Below are positions 44,560 to 54,493 of a stretch of DNA of 64,000 bases, piece by piece (the stretch's first letter is position 1; each line of letters starts with the position of its first letter). The notes under the pieces were generated by a model, which searched no databases, had not been told where the DNA came from, and was given only the letters and a program-made list of their open reading frames with translations. The stretch comes from Postechiella sp039985655 (GTDB lineage Bacteria > Bacteroidota > Bacteroidia > Flavobacteriales > Flavobacteriaceae), in assembly GCA_039985655.1 (NCBI GenBank), contig JBDWSF010000005.1, positions 186,001-250,000 on the forward strand, read 5' to 3'. Made by a program: the position numbers and the translations under genes.

Positions 44560-44592
44560 AGACCTATCAGGTTTTAAAAACCTGACAGGTCT
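44560..44592 (+). repeat. Moco-operon palindrome 3
   Basis: A 33-nt near-perfect palindrome (one A/C mismatch) with arms AGACCTATCAGGTTTT and AAAACCTGACAGGTCT, between moaCB and moaA. Confidence 0.88.
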
Positions 44593-44610
44593 GAAAACGA
44601 AGACAAATTA

Positions 44611-45618
44611 ATGAATAATACTAAAAACATATTACAAGATTTACATGGCAGAGATCATGCGTATTTGCGTATTTCATTAATTGAACGTTGTAATTTACGA
44701 TGCACTTATTGTATGCCAGAAGACGGTGTTAAATTATCTCCAAAGAGTCATTTAATGACTTATGAGGAAATTTACGAAATTGCTAAAACGTTTGTAGATC
44801 ATGGGGTGACTAAAATTCGATTGACTGGTGGTGAACCCTTAATTAGAAAAGACATTCCCGTTATTTTAGAAAAACTAGCAACACTTCCTGTGGAATTATC
44901 CATAACATCAAACGCAGTTATTATTGATAAATTTGTTGATGTTTTAAAGACATATAATGTCAATAAAATAAACGTAAGTTTAGATTCTTTAGACGCGGGC
45001 AAGTTTAAACACATTACGAGAAGACACGAGTTTAAAAAGGTTTACAATAATATTTTATTACTGGTTAAAGAAGGTTTTACTGTAAAAGTAAATGTCGTTT
45101 TAATGAAAGGCTTTAATGAGAATGAAATTATCGATTTCATTAATTTCACGAAAGATTTACCAGTTGTTGTCCGTTTTATAGAATTTATGCCTTTTGATGG
45201 CAATAAATGGGACATGAGTAAAATGATTTCATATGCAGAAGTAATGACTTATGTTAATGAGGCGTTTCCTGCGGATAAAGTTGAGCGTTTACAAGATGCT
45301 CCAAATGACACGTCTAAAAACTATAAAATAAACGGCTACCAAGGCTCTTTCGCTATTATTAGTTCGGTAACTAATCCGTTTTGCGATTCTTGTAACAGAC
45401 TACGCCTAACAGCTAACGGACAATTAAAGAACTGTTTATTTTCTTCTGAAGAATCTGATTTATTAACGACGCTTCGTGCAGGAAAATCGATTGAACCTGT
45501 TATTCAAAAAGCAGTACAGGCTAAACTAAAAGTACGAGGTGGTATGGATACATTAAAGAAACTTCAAGAACCTGATTTACATACTAATAATAGAAGTATG
45601 ACTGCTATTGGCGGTTAG
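44611..45618 (+). CDS. moaA: GTP 3',8-cyclase MoaA (radical SAM)
   Basis: A 335-residue MoaA. The SAM cluster is CNLRCTYC (Cys27, Cys31, Cys34); the second cluster uses Cys258, Cys261 and Cys275 (FCDSCNRLRLTANGQLKNC). It ends with Gly-Gly (SMTAIGG), a conserved feature required in MoaA. It starts the pathway by rearranging GTP; MoaC finishes cPMP. Last gene of the operon. Confidence 0.97.
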   Translation: MNNTKNILQDLHGRDHAYLRISLIERCNLRCTYCMPEDGVKLSPKSHLMTYEEIYEIAKTFVDHGVTKIRLTGGEPLIRKDIPVILEKLATLPVELSITSNAVIIDKFVDVLKTYNVNKINVSLDSLDAGKFKHITRRHEFKKVYNNILLLVKEGFTVKVNVVLMKGFNENEIIDFINFTKDLPVVVRFIEFMPFDGNKWDMSKMISYAEVMTYVNEAFPADKVERLQDAPNDTSKNYKINGYQGSFAIISSVTNPFCDSCNRLRLTANGQLKNCLFSSEESDLLTTLRAGKSIEPVIQKAVQAKLKVRGGMDTLKKLQEPDLHTNNRSMTAIGG

Positions 45619-45851
45619 AAAAAGATGTTGAATTGTTTTTTGTTGAATCGTGAAATTGTTTATTTGTTGAAACAGTTAAACAACAATGAAAAAACCAAAT
45701 TACTCTTTTGTTTTAGCCCTGATAGAAGCGGCATCCTTTTTTGTGTAAAACGATGTTTGTTAAAAATGGGTCTTTATCTTTTCTTGATGTTTATTGATTT
45801 TCTAAAACATTCTACACGAAAAAGATATAGTAGATAGCAGGTTTCTGCTTC
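45619..45851. other. Intergenic AT-rich region after moaA
   Basis: No convincing gene. The start is made of degenerate short direct repeats (GTTGAATTGTTT, TTGTTGAATC, TTGTTGAAAC) related to the inverted repeat at 27817-27884. A 70-residue open frame (45625-45837) has low-complexity composition and no recognisable features. Confidence 0.5.
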
Positions 45852-45882
45852 AAAAAAGAAAACGCCCCAACGAATTGGAGCG
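45852..45882 (-). terminator. Rho-independent terminator of the hmuR-hmuY operon
   Basis: On the minus strand, CGCTCCAA-TTCG-TTGGGGCG forms an 8-bp stem (one U-G pair) with a UUCG loop, followed by TTTTCTTTTTT. It is 48 bp past the stop codon of the 422-residue HmuY-like gene. Confidence 0.85.
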
Positions 45883-45929
45883 CTCTCAACTAAACTAATG
45901 ATAAATCAAGTAACTATGTAGTAAGTATT

Positions 45930-47198
45930 TTAATTCAACACTATTTTTTTTATTGTTGAATAGTTCCCAGAATTAAATTGTAAAACATATATTCCGCTTT
46001 TTAAAGAAGATAAATCGAGTGTTTTGTTAGAGAAACTTGACGTATTGTTTAAACTGGTTTCAAAAACTTTTTGACCCGTTGTTGAGTAAATTGAAACTTC
46101 GTTTTTACTTGAATTTAATTTACTTATATCGTACATCAAGTTCACTTTTTTATCTGTTGATGGGTTTGGGAACACGCCAAATGAAATATCACTTGAAGAA
46201 AGGTCATCGATCCCTAATGAAGCAGTAACATCTTCAAATTTAAAGGTTACATCTCCAGAACTACTTCCTGAAAAAGAGGTAAAGTATAATCTATAAACCG
46301 TACCATCTGCATATTTTATATAAAATGCTTGATTTGAAGATACATCATATGTGAAGCTAGAGAAATTAAAGGTTTTCCAATCCCAGCCAATAGTATTAAT
46401 ATCTGTAGAATAGCTTAAAGTAGGGTTTGCTGGCATACCAGTTGGCTCATCGTTTTTAGCAACCTCAAGCGCATCATTAAACAATACGCCTGTTACTAAA
46501 TAAGGCGTAGTACCTCCAGATCCATCTGATACTTCGGTATAATACTTTGTAAATTTGATATCCCAATCTGTCGTAGCTGGTTCTGCAACGACTTCTACAT
46601 TACTATCAAATGAATAATAATTAAATTGATTATTTGGATTACTCGCATTAGAAACCGTTGCTGACTGGTCTGCTTCCCAAATTGATGTATCGTTATTCCA
46701 TGTGCTATACTTAAATGTATAACCATCATAAAAATCTTCATTTATAAATTTTATATACGTACCATCTGTATACTTAAGCACATAAATTACTGTACCTACT
46801 ACATGATGATTTGAAATATTATACTCGCCCCAACCATAGGTTGCAGAACCATTATCGAAAGCACCGTTAGTCCAATTCGTATCACTATTATATAATTGTG
46901 TCCAATTGGCTTCATTGCTAATATCTATAGCAGCCCAATCTCCAGAACTACTTGATGCTTCAAAAACTTCGGTACCAATACCATCATTAATACGTAAAGC
47001 AATATCAAAAGCACTTGTTCTTAGCATAGCAATATCCCAAGAATTTGCGACATACGATGTTTCGGTTTCTGTACTTAATTTATAAAATAATTGATTAGAA
47101 TAACTAGCTTCCATACTAGCATTCACAGTTATTTCTTGTCCCCAAGCCATGCATATTGTTAGCAACAAAGCGATTAAAGTGTGTAATTTTGTATTCAT
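45930..47198 (-). CDS. HmuY-family heme-binding protein with T9SS sorting domain
   Basis: A 422-residue secreted protein with a signal peptide (about 1-20, ending AWGQ). Two HmuY-like repeats begin with NSWDIAMLRTSAFDIALRINDG and TDWDIKFTKYYTEVSDGSGGTTPY. The last 80 residues are a type IX secretion type A sorting domain (FGVFPNPSTDKKVNLMYDI, ending LKSGIYVLQFNSGNYSTIKKIVLN). HmuY captures heme at the cell surface. Third gene of the operon with HmuR. Confidence 0.85.
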   Translation of the reverse strand: MNTKLHTLIALLLTICMAWGQEITVNASMEASYSNQLFYKLSTETETSYVANSWDIAMLRTSAFDIALRINDGIGTEVFEASSSSGDWAAIDISNEANWTQLYNSDTNWTNGAFDNGSATYGWGEYNISNHHVVGTVIYVLKYTDGTYIKFINEDFYDGYTFKYSTWNNDTSIWEADQSATVSNASNPNNQFNYYSFDSNVEVVAEPATTDWDIKFTKYYTEVSDGSGGTTPYLVTGVLFNDALEVAKNDEPTGMPANPTLSYSTDINTIGWDWKTFNFSSFTYDVSSNQAFYIKYADGTVYRLYFTSFSGSSSGDVTFKFEDVTASLGIDDLSSSDISFGVFPNPSTDKKVNLMYDISKLNSSKNEVSIYSTTGQKVFETSLNNTSSFSNKTLDLSSLKSGIYVLQFNSGNYSTIKKIVLN

Positions 47199-47226
47199 TG
47201 TTTTGTGATTAAAAAGTTATTAATAT

Positions 47227-48621
47227 TTATTGTAAAAGTTCGTATTCAAATTCAGGATAACCCCGTTCTTTATTATTGTTTATCATAGACAGAAAATTTA
47301 TTTTATAAATGTTTCCCTGAGGATCTTTTAATATGTAAAATCTATCGGTATAGACACTTCTCTCAAACACATCTCGCCAATTACTGCCTATGGTAGTTTG
47401 GTCTATTGAAAAACTAGCTTCATCAACGTTTTCTATCGAGAAGTTATCATATTCAAAACCTGTTGTATCTACTTGATAGGTTTGAACGTTTGCATTTCTA
47501 TTTTGTATTACAAAATCGGAAAACCCATAACTCCCCGCTCCTTCAATAATATTAGTAAAAACAGTAAAACCTATGTCCCATTTTTCTTTTTGAGGTTCTA
47601 CATTTACGAGTACATTGGTATTAAAACTAAAGTGATTAAAACTATAATCGTTATTTTTAGTAATGGTTATTTCTTGATGAGAGGTATCATTCAAATCGGC
47701 ATATTGTAAGATGTAATTATCTTCGTTTCTTAGTATTCTTATTTTCTTCCATCCTCTATGGTCACCTGCAATAGCAACACTCCCAACTGTTGGCGTATCT
47801 GTACCCACCGCGTACCCTAGATTTAATAGATACACTGAGTTTTCGTTATTATTTTCTGAAATTTCGGCAATTGCTGTTTCGAGAATGTTTCCATTAGGCG
47901 CATCAACATAAGCTACATTGTCTGGATTAAATGTGCCCACCGCTACTTGGGTTATTAAACTTGATACGCTCGATTCTGTTACATTATCGATATCAGTTTC
48001 ATTTAAAGTTTTTGTAGCCATATATAGCGCCCCATTTATGGTCACTCTAAATAAATCGTCATTATAAAAACCCAAATCCCAAGAGTCACGTTTTGATAGT
48101 GTTGCACTTTCTGCACTTAAATCTATAAAGACTTGATTGCCTTGATTTGGACCTCCAACTTCTACATTAAGGCTAGTTCCTAATGCTGCCGATGAATTAA
48201 CTAAAAACCTTGTATTACCCTGAATATTAGCATTATTATAGTCTATTGTATTTATAATAAATTCTATTTCTGTTGTTTCATTTAGCGCATTACTTATTTT
48301 TTTAAATACTATGACATCTTGAATATCACCACTTGTAATAGGCATGATTATCGTATTATTTGATGCTTCAGGTTGTGTTATAAAATCTACTCCGTAAACC
48401 GCCTTGTTTGAATTTATTTGAATAGTAAACGTGCCTTCATCTAAAGCCGTTTCAGAATAGACTAGATTAATATTTGTTTCGCCTTCAAAAGAAGTTAGGT
48501 TTGTAGACAAACTATCGAAAGCAACAACAAAAGGATCGCTATCTAAAGTTGCATCTTCACTACAAGAACTAAGTATTAACATGAATGCACTAAAAACTGG
48601 TATTATAAATTTTATTTTCAT
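47227..48621 (-). CDS. HmuY-family lipoprotein
   Basis: A 464-residue lipoprotein (ILSSCSED, Cys20). A Calx/cadherin-like N-terminal region (about 30-140) precedes two HmuY-type units, RDSWDLGFYNDDLFRVTINGALYMATKTL and KEKWDIGFTVFTNIIEGAGSYGFSDFVIQNRN. The family similarity is visible in the WD(I/L)GF motif. It would pass heme to the receptor encoded 3 bp upstream at 48625-50763. Which residues bind heme cannot be read. Confidence 0.8.
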   Translation of the reverse strand: MKIKFIIPVFSAFMLILSSCSEDATLDSDPFVVAFDSLSTNLTSFEGETNINLVYSETALDEGTFTIQINSNKAVYGVDFITQPEASNNTIIMPITSGDIQDVIVFKKISNALNETTEIEFIINTIDYNNANIQGNTRFLVNSSAALGTSLNVEVGGPNQGNQVFIDLSAESATLSKRDSWDLGFYNDDLFRVTINGALYMATKTLNETDIDNVTESSVSSLITQVAVGTFNPDNVAYVDAPNGNILETAIAEISENNNENSVYLLNLGYAVGTDTPTVGSVAIAGDHRGWKKIRILRNEDNYILQYADLNDTSHQEITITKNNDYSFNHFSFNTNVLVNVEPQKEKWDIGFTVFTNIIEGAGSYGFSDFVIQNRNANVQTYQVDTTGFEYDNFSIENVDEASFSIDQTTIGSNWRDVFERSVYTDRFYILKDPQGNIYKINFLSMINNNKERGYPEFEYELLQ

Positions 48622-48624
48622 GAT

Positions 48625-50763
48625 TTATAGATTTAAATTATAAGCTAGTTTAAAAAAATAAGACCTTCCGTAACCCAAAAGTAAATTGTCTGGAGGGCCA
48701 TCATGAGCGCCACCAGAAAATGCGGTTGTATTTACAGAAGACACATTAAAAAGGTTTCTTACCCCTACGCTTGTTTCTATTTTTTTATCTAAAAATGTTT
48801 TTCGTACCGTAAAATCTAACCAATTAAAAGCATCCGTTACACCTGCTTGGTATTCTTGATTACCTTCATCATTTGTTTTTTCAACAAACTGTTGTTCTTC
48901 TCCTACATATTTATAGTAAAGGGAAAACGATGTGTTCCAATCTGGAATGGTGTAATTAATACTACTGTTTAATTGAAAACTAAAAAGAAAATCGTCTTTA
49001 GAATTTGTACTACTGTCTAACGTTTTCGAAATACCTAAAAGAGAAGCTCCTAATTGTAATTTAAAGCGATTATGTTGAAGTGAGTTTTCTGAAGAAATGC
49101 CAAAAGATTTGTAAGTATCTATATTGCTATATTGATCTACTCGCGGACTTTGCTCTACAATTATAAGTTCTATCCGGTCTTTAACATTAATATACGACGT
49201 ACTTATTCTGTTTTGAATACGAGTGATACCGTTAGATAAAGCATATTGTTTTTTTAAGTATATAAAGGCAGACAAACCACCCTCTGGATTTAAATTAGTG
49301 TTCCCTTGAACGTTATGATTTACATCTACTAAATATGTAAAAAGTTCGTTATAACTTGGAGTTCTATTGGCAGAACCAATAATGGCTCTTAACTGGAAAT
49401 CATTTTTTAAAATGTATTTTGAACTTAATGAAAGTACATATTGATTGTCAAAAAGATTGGTAAAAGACAAACGTGCACCAGGACGTAATGAAAATTTATC
49501 CGATAAGGTAATTTCTGACGATGCAAACACATCATAACTATCTAAACGTTGTTTTACACTATTTTCATCAGGATTAATAGTAATTGCCAATGACGAACCA
49601 AAACCACTCTCGTTGGTAAGCTCGTAGCCCGCTTGAAGATTAAAATTATCAGTATAGATTAAATTACTAAATGTTCCTCGAGATAAAAATGCTTTTCTAG
49701 ATAAATATTCTCTTTTTAATACATTTAGCTTTTCGTCTTCTCGTATGCGATACCTGTAAGTTTCTAAGTCTTTTCTTTGTTCTTGATATGACATGGAAAC
49801 ATTATAATTTACCTTTTTTGCTAAAAGACCTGTTGTATTTAAATGATGTATAAAACGATTATTTATAAAGCCTTCATCAAAAGCAGAAGGGTCACTAGTA
49901 TCTGTCTCAGGTTTTGTGTTTAATTCGACAACATTATTATACTTATAAATATGCTCGTTAAAAAAATCGAACTTATAGAACACATTAAATCGATCTTCTT
50001 TATAGTTTAATAATAATTTTACATTTTGTTGTGCTTTTGGCAACCACAAATGGCCTCTTAATGAATCGTTTTTATCGTAAACCTTGCCTTGTCTATTATC
50101 CCAAAAACCACCGAAATCATTTCTTAGATAAGAAATATTTCCAAATATGTTCTTTGTGAAATTATGTCCCATTTTTATGGATTGTATATGCCTCCCTTTG
50201 TTAAACCACTCATACTCTTTACCAACAGTTTCCTCTTGTACAAAAGCTTTTATTTGAGTTTTATATTTTAATGATTTTTTAGTGATAATATTTATAACGC
50301 CAGATATAGCATTAGCGCCATATTGAACACCCATAGCACCTTCTACAATTTCTATTTGTGCAACATCATCAAGACTTATTAAGGTTAAATCGACATTATT
50401 CCCTAAGCCTTCTTCGCTAATAACAGGTATATTATCTATAAGTATTTTAAAATATTGAGCATTCAAACCAAATAAACTCACCCCAGACTTACCTGTTGAT
50501 GTATTTGGACTAATATTAATATTTAAACTTTGATTTAATAAATCAGCTAAATTATTAACCGCCCGTTGTTCTATTTCTTTTTGGTTAATAACCTTTACCT
50601 CAAAAACAGATTTTTTAACAGATTGCGTATTGTACTGACCTGTTATAATAACGGTTTCTAAATCATTCATTTTTATAGAATCTTGCTTTACTTCTTGAGA
50701 GTAAATCAAGCTTGAAAAAAAAAGTGAAAAATAAATGCTTAAATAATTTTTATTTAGAATCAT
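48625..50763 (-). CDS. HmuR-like TonB-dependent heme receptor
   Basis: A 712-residue outer-membrane receptor. Signal peptide about 1-22, TonB-box region (ETVIITGQYNTQSVKKS), plug (QRAVNNLADLLNQSLNINISPN, then VEIVEGAMGVQYGANAISGVINIITKK), and a barrel ending YGRSYFFKLAYNLNL. It lacks the carboxypeptidase-like domain of SusC. Gene order with two HmuY proteins supports a heme substrate. Confidence 0.9.
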   Translation of the reverse strand: MILNKNYLSIYFSLFFSSLIYSQEVKQDSIKMNDLETVIITGQYNTQSVKKSVFEVKVINQKEIEQRAVNNLADLLNQSLNINISPNTSTGKSGVSLFGLNAQYFKILIDNIPVISEEGLGNNVDLTLISLDDVAQIEIVEGAMGVQYGANAISGVINIITKKSLKYKTQIKAFVQEETVGKEYEWFNKGRHIQSIKMGHNFTKNIFGNISYLRNDFGGFWDNRQGKVYDKNDSLRGHLWLPKAQQNVKLLLNYKEDRFNVFYKFDFFNEHIYKYNNVVELNTKPETDTSDPSAFDEGFINNRFIHHLNTTGLLAKKVNYNVSMSYQEQRKDLETYRYRIREDEKLNVLKREYLSRKAFLSRGTFSNLIYTDNFNLQAGYELTNESGFGSSLAITINPDENSVKQRLDSYDVFASSEITLSDKFSLRPGARLSFTNLFDNQYVLSLSSKYILKNDFQLRAIIGSANRTPSYNELFTYLVDVNHNVQGNTNLNPEGGLSAFIYLKKQYALSNGITRIQNRISTSYINVKDRIELIIVEQSPRVDQYSNIDTYKSFGISSENSLQHNRFKLQLGASLLGISKTLDSSTNSKDDFLFSFQLNSSINYTIPDWNTSFSLYYKYVGEEQQFVEKTNDEGNQEYQAGVTDAFNWLDFTVRKTFLDKKIETSVGVRNLFNVSSVNTTAFSGGAHDGPPDNLLLGYGRSYFFKLAYNLNL

Positions 50764-50781
50764 TCTTAATTAGATTTGCAG

Positions 50782-50818
50782 CAAATATATGTCTTATTTT
50801 AATTCAGTCTAAATAAGA
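50782..50818 (-). promoter_or_regulatory. hmuR promoter and possible iron-responsive operator
   Basis: A perfect -7 element TATATTTG (minus strand) is at 50782-50789. Directly upstream is an inverted repeat TCTTATTT (50792-50799) / AAATAAGA (50811-50818) with an 11-nt spacer. The placement fits a repressor such as Fur or a DtxR-type iron regulator; the regulator is not identified. The divergent DUF6607 gene starts at 50868. Confidence 0.55.
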
Positions 50819-50867
50819 ATAGGTAAATTTTAATATTTTTTTCACAAATAAAAACAAACCATTAAAA

Positions 50868-51773
50868 ATGAAACGATTAGCTATTTTACCTCTATTAATT
50901 TTAACATTTTCATTACATGGAAATGCACAAAGCAAGAAAAAACAAGATGCCGAAGCCATTAAAAAAATGTGTGGATGCTATGAAGTCACCTTCAATTTTG
51001 CAGAAACTTTTAACTACAGTAAAGATTCCCTTTACAAACCATCAAAAACTAAAACAGATAAAGGTTTAGAGTGGGCACAACTCGTTAAAGACGATAAAAA
51101 CAAAGTATCTATACAGCATATTCTTCAGGTAGGAAATCCATCAAGCCCACATATAGTAAAACATTGGCGTCAAGATTGGCTGTATGAGAATACTCGTTTT
51201 TATATGTTCAATGGCGATAACAAATGGAACTCTGTTTCAAAATCAAAACATGAAGTTAAAGGCCAATGGACGCAAAAAGTATATCAAGTAGATGATAGCC
51301 CTCGTTACGAAGGTTCTTCAACTTGGGTACATATTGATGGAAAAAGCTATTGGGAAAACACAACTGATGCCCCGTTACCAAGACGTGAATACACCAAACG
51401 AAGCGATTACAATGTAACCTCTAGAGGAAACCGTCATGAAATCACTAAAACAGGTTGGGTACACGATCAAGATAATGCAAAAGTGATTCGTGAGAATGGA
51501 AAACGAGATGTGATTTTAGCTAAAGAAAAAGGATATAACACCTACGTAAAAGTAGATGACAACAGATGTAAAGCTGCTGCAACTTGGTGGGCAGAAAATC
51601 AAGAGAAATGGGCATTAGTACGTACTAAATGGTCTGATGTTTATAACAGAAATCAAAACTTAGAATTAGAAGCTAAAGTTGAAAACAAACAGCTTTATAA
51701 ATACTTGTTTTCTGATGATTATACTAAAGCTGATGACATTAATGCAGTAATCGAATCTTTTATAATTAAATAA
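50868..51773 (+). CDS. DUF6607-like secreted protein, heme-uptake associated
   Basis: A 301-residue protein with signal peptide (about 1-21, ending NAQS). Features: MCGCYEVTFNFAETF near residue 35, many aromatic residues (KHWRQDWLYENTRFYMFNGDNKWN, CKAAATWWAENQEKWALVRTKW) and a high Lys content. I recall this as DUF6607, a Bacteroidota family found beside heme receptors; no function is established. First gene of the plus-strand operon divergent from hmuR. Confidence 0.65.
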   Translation: MKRLAILPLLILTFSLHGNAQSKKKQDAEAIKKMCGCYEVTFNFAETFNYSKDSLYKPSKTKTDKGLEWAQLVKDDKNKVSIQHILQVGNPSSPHIVKHWRQDWLYENTRFYMFNGDNKWNSVSKSKHEVKGQWTQKVYQVDDSPRYEGSSTWVHIDGKSYWENTTDAPLPRREYTKRSDYNVTSRGNRHEITKTGWVHDQDNAKVIRENGKRDVILAKEKGYNTYVKVDDNRCKAAATWWAENQEKWALVRTKWSDVYNRNQNLELEAKVENKQLYKYLFSDDYTKADDINAVIESFIIK

Positions 51774-51777
51774 TATA

Positions 51778-52272
51778 ATGACAAATACATTAGCCAAAAT
51801 ACTGCCCACACTCGCTGTAGCACTATTTATTTTCTTAGGTTTTAAAAGTAAACCTATAAATATATCATCCTATAAATGTATGATTCAAATGATTGATTAT
51901 TCAGGTGAAGGCGCATACATAACCATTTCGTTGCTAAATCCAAAAGGCGAATATGAAAAAACATTATACGTTCAAGGTGATGATGATGAATGGTATTCTG
52001 ACATTACAGCATGGTGGAAATTTCATGGAAAAGTTCGTACTGATATAGATGCGGTAACTGGTGCTACTATTGGTGGAGGCGAACGCGCTATAAGTGTTAT
52101 TCGAATTGAAGATAATAAGATTGATACGGGTTATAAAATCCGTTTTGAATCGGCTGTAGAAGACCAAGCCTATTATAAAGATGATGTTGAGTTCGAACTC
52201 ACATCAGCGTCTGTAAAAAGCAAAATAGAAGGCCATGGTTTTATTCGTCATGTCCGTTTGATGCCACAATAA
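51778..52272 (+). CDS. DUF2271 domain protein
   Basis: A 164-residue protein with N-terminal hydrophobic segment (about 8-22) and a DUF2271 fold: KCMIQMIDYSGEGAYITISLLNPKGEYEKTLYVQGDDDEWYSDITAWW, then DAVTGATIGGGERAISV. DUF2271 proteins often occur next to PepSY/flavodoxin-type reductases. It has a four-nt gap from its upstream neighbour and 10 bp to the next gene, so the three are co-expressed. Confidence 0.8.
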   Translation: MTNTLAKILPTLAVALFIFLGFKSKPINISSYKCMIQMIDYSGEGAYITISLLNPKGEYEKTLYVQGDDDEWYSDITAWWKFHGKVRTDIDAVTGATIGGGERAISVIRIEDNKIDTGYKIRFESAVEDQAYYKDDVEFELTSASVKSKIEGHGFIRHVRLMPQ

Positions 52273-52282
52273 ACATAACAAA

Positions 52283-54475
52283 ATGACCATTTCTATATGG
52301 AGATATAGTCACCTAACACTGGCTATATCTTCTTCTTTATTCATATTACTAGCAGCCCTAACTGGCAGTATTTTAGCATTTGAACCTATTTCAAATCAGC
52401 TAAAACCTTATGCTGTCAAACATGCTAATACGCTTTCTCTTTCTAAAACGATAGAAAATCTAAAAGCAGAATATGATGAAGTGATTCATATAGAAAAAGA
52501 TAAAAACGATTTTGTAACAGCTTCTGTTTTTACAAAAGAAGGACATAGTGAAACGTTTTATATCAACCCGTTTACAGCTAAAAAAATAGGAGATATTATT
52601 GAAAAAGCTCATATTTTTAAGTTTGCAACCAATTTACATCGTTCATTATTTTTAAAATCTACAGGACGTATTATAGTTGCTGTAATCTCTTTTTTACTGT
52701 TTTTAATAGCCATTACAGGCGTACTTTTAATTATTAAACAACAAGGTGGCGTAACACACTTTTTCTCAAAAATAGTTAAAGACGATTTTGCACCATATTA
52801 TCATACAATTATAGGTCGACACACATTAATACCAATAATTATTGTTACCCTTACGGGGATTTATTTATCGTTAGAAAAATTCTCGTTATTACCTTCAAAT
52901 AAAAATACCCATATTTTAAATGAAGTGGTTTTAGCTGAAACTTCAATATTAAACATTACAGATTTCAGTCTTTTTAAAACACTTACACTAGAAGATATTG
53001 GACGTATTGAATTTCCTTTTTCTGATGACAATGAAGATTACTTTACCATAAAATTAAATGATAAAGAATTACTTGTAAATCAATATAATGGAAAAATAGT
53101 CAGCGAAAAGAAAGATAATTTAATTTCCTTAGCTTCAAGTTGGAACTTGGTGTTGCATACTGGGCAAGGGTCTATATTATGGTCTGTTATTTTACTATTA
53201 ACCTGCATGGCTATCTTGTTTTTCATGTATTCTGGATTTACAATGACTTTAAACCGTAGAAACAATAACATCAAAATTAAAAATAAATTTAGCAAAGATG
53301 CTGCCGAGTATATTATTCTGGTGGGATCGGAAACAGGAAGTACTTTTGGTTTTGCAACAACATTATACAACGCCTTAATTGCACAAGGTAAATCAGTTTT
53401 TGTTTCAGAATTAAATAACTATTCCAATTATAAAAAAGCAGAACATTTAATCATTTTCACCTCTACTTATGGCGATGGCGAAGCTCCAGCAAATGCAACT
53501 CATTTTGAAAGATTAGTGAATACTATTCCTCAACAAAAAACATTGAACTATTCTGTTGTTGGCTTTGGTTCTTTAGCTTATAAAGGGTTTTGTAAATATG
53601 CCATTGTGGTGGATTCTATATTACAATTACATGAAAAATTCATTCCAAATGTAGCGCTTCATAAAATTAATAATCAATCTTTTAACAATTTTAATAATTG
53701 GGTGTCTTCGTGGAGTGACTATAAAGACTTAAACCTGAAAATTGAAAAACCAATAAGCACAAATAAGTTAAAAAAAACTAAAGAATTTAAAGTCGTTAAT
53801 CGGACTAAAATTAATGCTGACAATTCCTTTTCACTAGAATTAAAACCTGTTAAAAAAGCCAAATTTACTTCGGGAGATTTACTTCGTGTTTATCCAAATA
53901 ATGACACCATAGCGCGTCTATATTCTATTGGTAAAATAGATAAAAATATAATGCTTAGTATCAAGAAACATGAGTTTGGGATATGCTCAAACTATTTTAA
54001 TCAACTTAAAAAAAACGATATGATAGTAGCCGATATAAAACAAAATAAAGCATTTCATTTCCCTTTAAACACTAAGGAAGTGGTTATGATATCTAATGGT
54101 ACAGGCATTGCGCCATTCCTCGGAATGATTAATAATCAAAATGCGAAACCTGTAAAATCATATTTATTTTGGGGTGGGCGCACGAAAGACTCGTACCAAA
54201 TGTATTCAAAATTAATAGATAAGGCCTTTTATAATAAAACGCTTTCTGGGCTTTTTATTAGTTTTTCGAATGAGGAGAGTCAAAAAAAATATGTTCAGAA
54301 CTCAATTTTAGAAAAAGTCGATTTAATATCTCGTGTATTAAAAAATGATGGTCTTATTATGATTTGCGGTTCAATAGCTATGCAAAACGGCGTTATGAAA
54401 ACATTGAAGAGCATTTCTATTTCTAAATTGAATGCGCCATTAAATATGAACCAAATAAAAACAGACTGTTACTAG
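52283..54475 (+). CDS. PepSY-TM/flavodoxin/FAD-NADPH reductase fusion
   Basis: A 730-residue multidomain protein. The PepSY-associated membrane part is about 1-335 (four helices, periplasmic PepSY loop, and heme-like His in LHRSLF and YYHTIIGRHTLIP). An FMN flavodoxin domain follows at about 345-490 (ILVGSETGSTFGFATTLYNAL, STYGDGEAPANA, VVGFGSLAYKGFC). The FAD/NADPH reductase domain runs about 500-730 (VYPNNDTIARLYSIG, MISNGTGIAPFLGMI, LFWGGRTKDSY, MICGSIAMQNGVM). It can move electrons from NADPH across the inner membrane, probably to reduce ferric iron or heme taken up by the Hmu system. Confidence 0.88.
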   Translation: MTISIWRYSHLTLAISSSLFILLAALTGSILAFEPISNQLKPYAVKHANTLSLSKTIENLKAEYDEVIHIEKDKNDFVTASVFTKEGHSETFYINPFTAKKIGDIIEKAHIFKFATNLHRSLFLKSTGRIIVAVISFLLFLIAITGVLLIIKQQGGVTHFFSKIVKDDFAPYYHTIIGRHTLIPIIIVTLTGIYLSLEKFSLLPSNKNTHILNEVVLAETSILNITDFSLFKTLTLEDIGRIEFPFSDDNEDYFTIKLNDKELLVNQYNGKIVSEKKDNLISLASSWNLVLHTGQGSILWSVILLLTCMAILFFMYSGFTMTLNRRNNNIKIKNKFSKDAAEYIILVGSETGSTFGFATTLYNALIAQGKSVFVSELNNYSNYKKAEHLIIFTSTYGDGEAPANATHFERLVNTIPQQKTLNYSVVGFGSLAYKGFCKYAIVVDSILQLHEKFIPNVALHKINNQSFNNFNNWVSSWSDYKDLNLKIEKPISTNKLKKTKEFKVVNRTKINADNSFSLELKPVKKAKFTSGDLLRVYPNNDTIARLYSIGKIDKNIMLSIKKHEFGICSNYFNQLKKNDMIVADIKQNKAFHFPLNTKEVVMISNGTGIAPFLGMINNQNAKPVKSYLFWGGRTKDSYQMYSKLIDKAFYNKTLSGLFISFSNEESQKKYVQNSILEKVDLISRVLKNDGLIMICGSIAMQNGVMKTLKSISISKLNAPLNMNQIKTDCY

Positions 54476-54493
54476 TCATAAAAGATATAATCT

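Noticed and set aside
45625..45837. 70-residue frame after moaA
   Set aside because: Biased composition, overlaps short direct repeats, no recognisable domain or conserved start.
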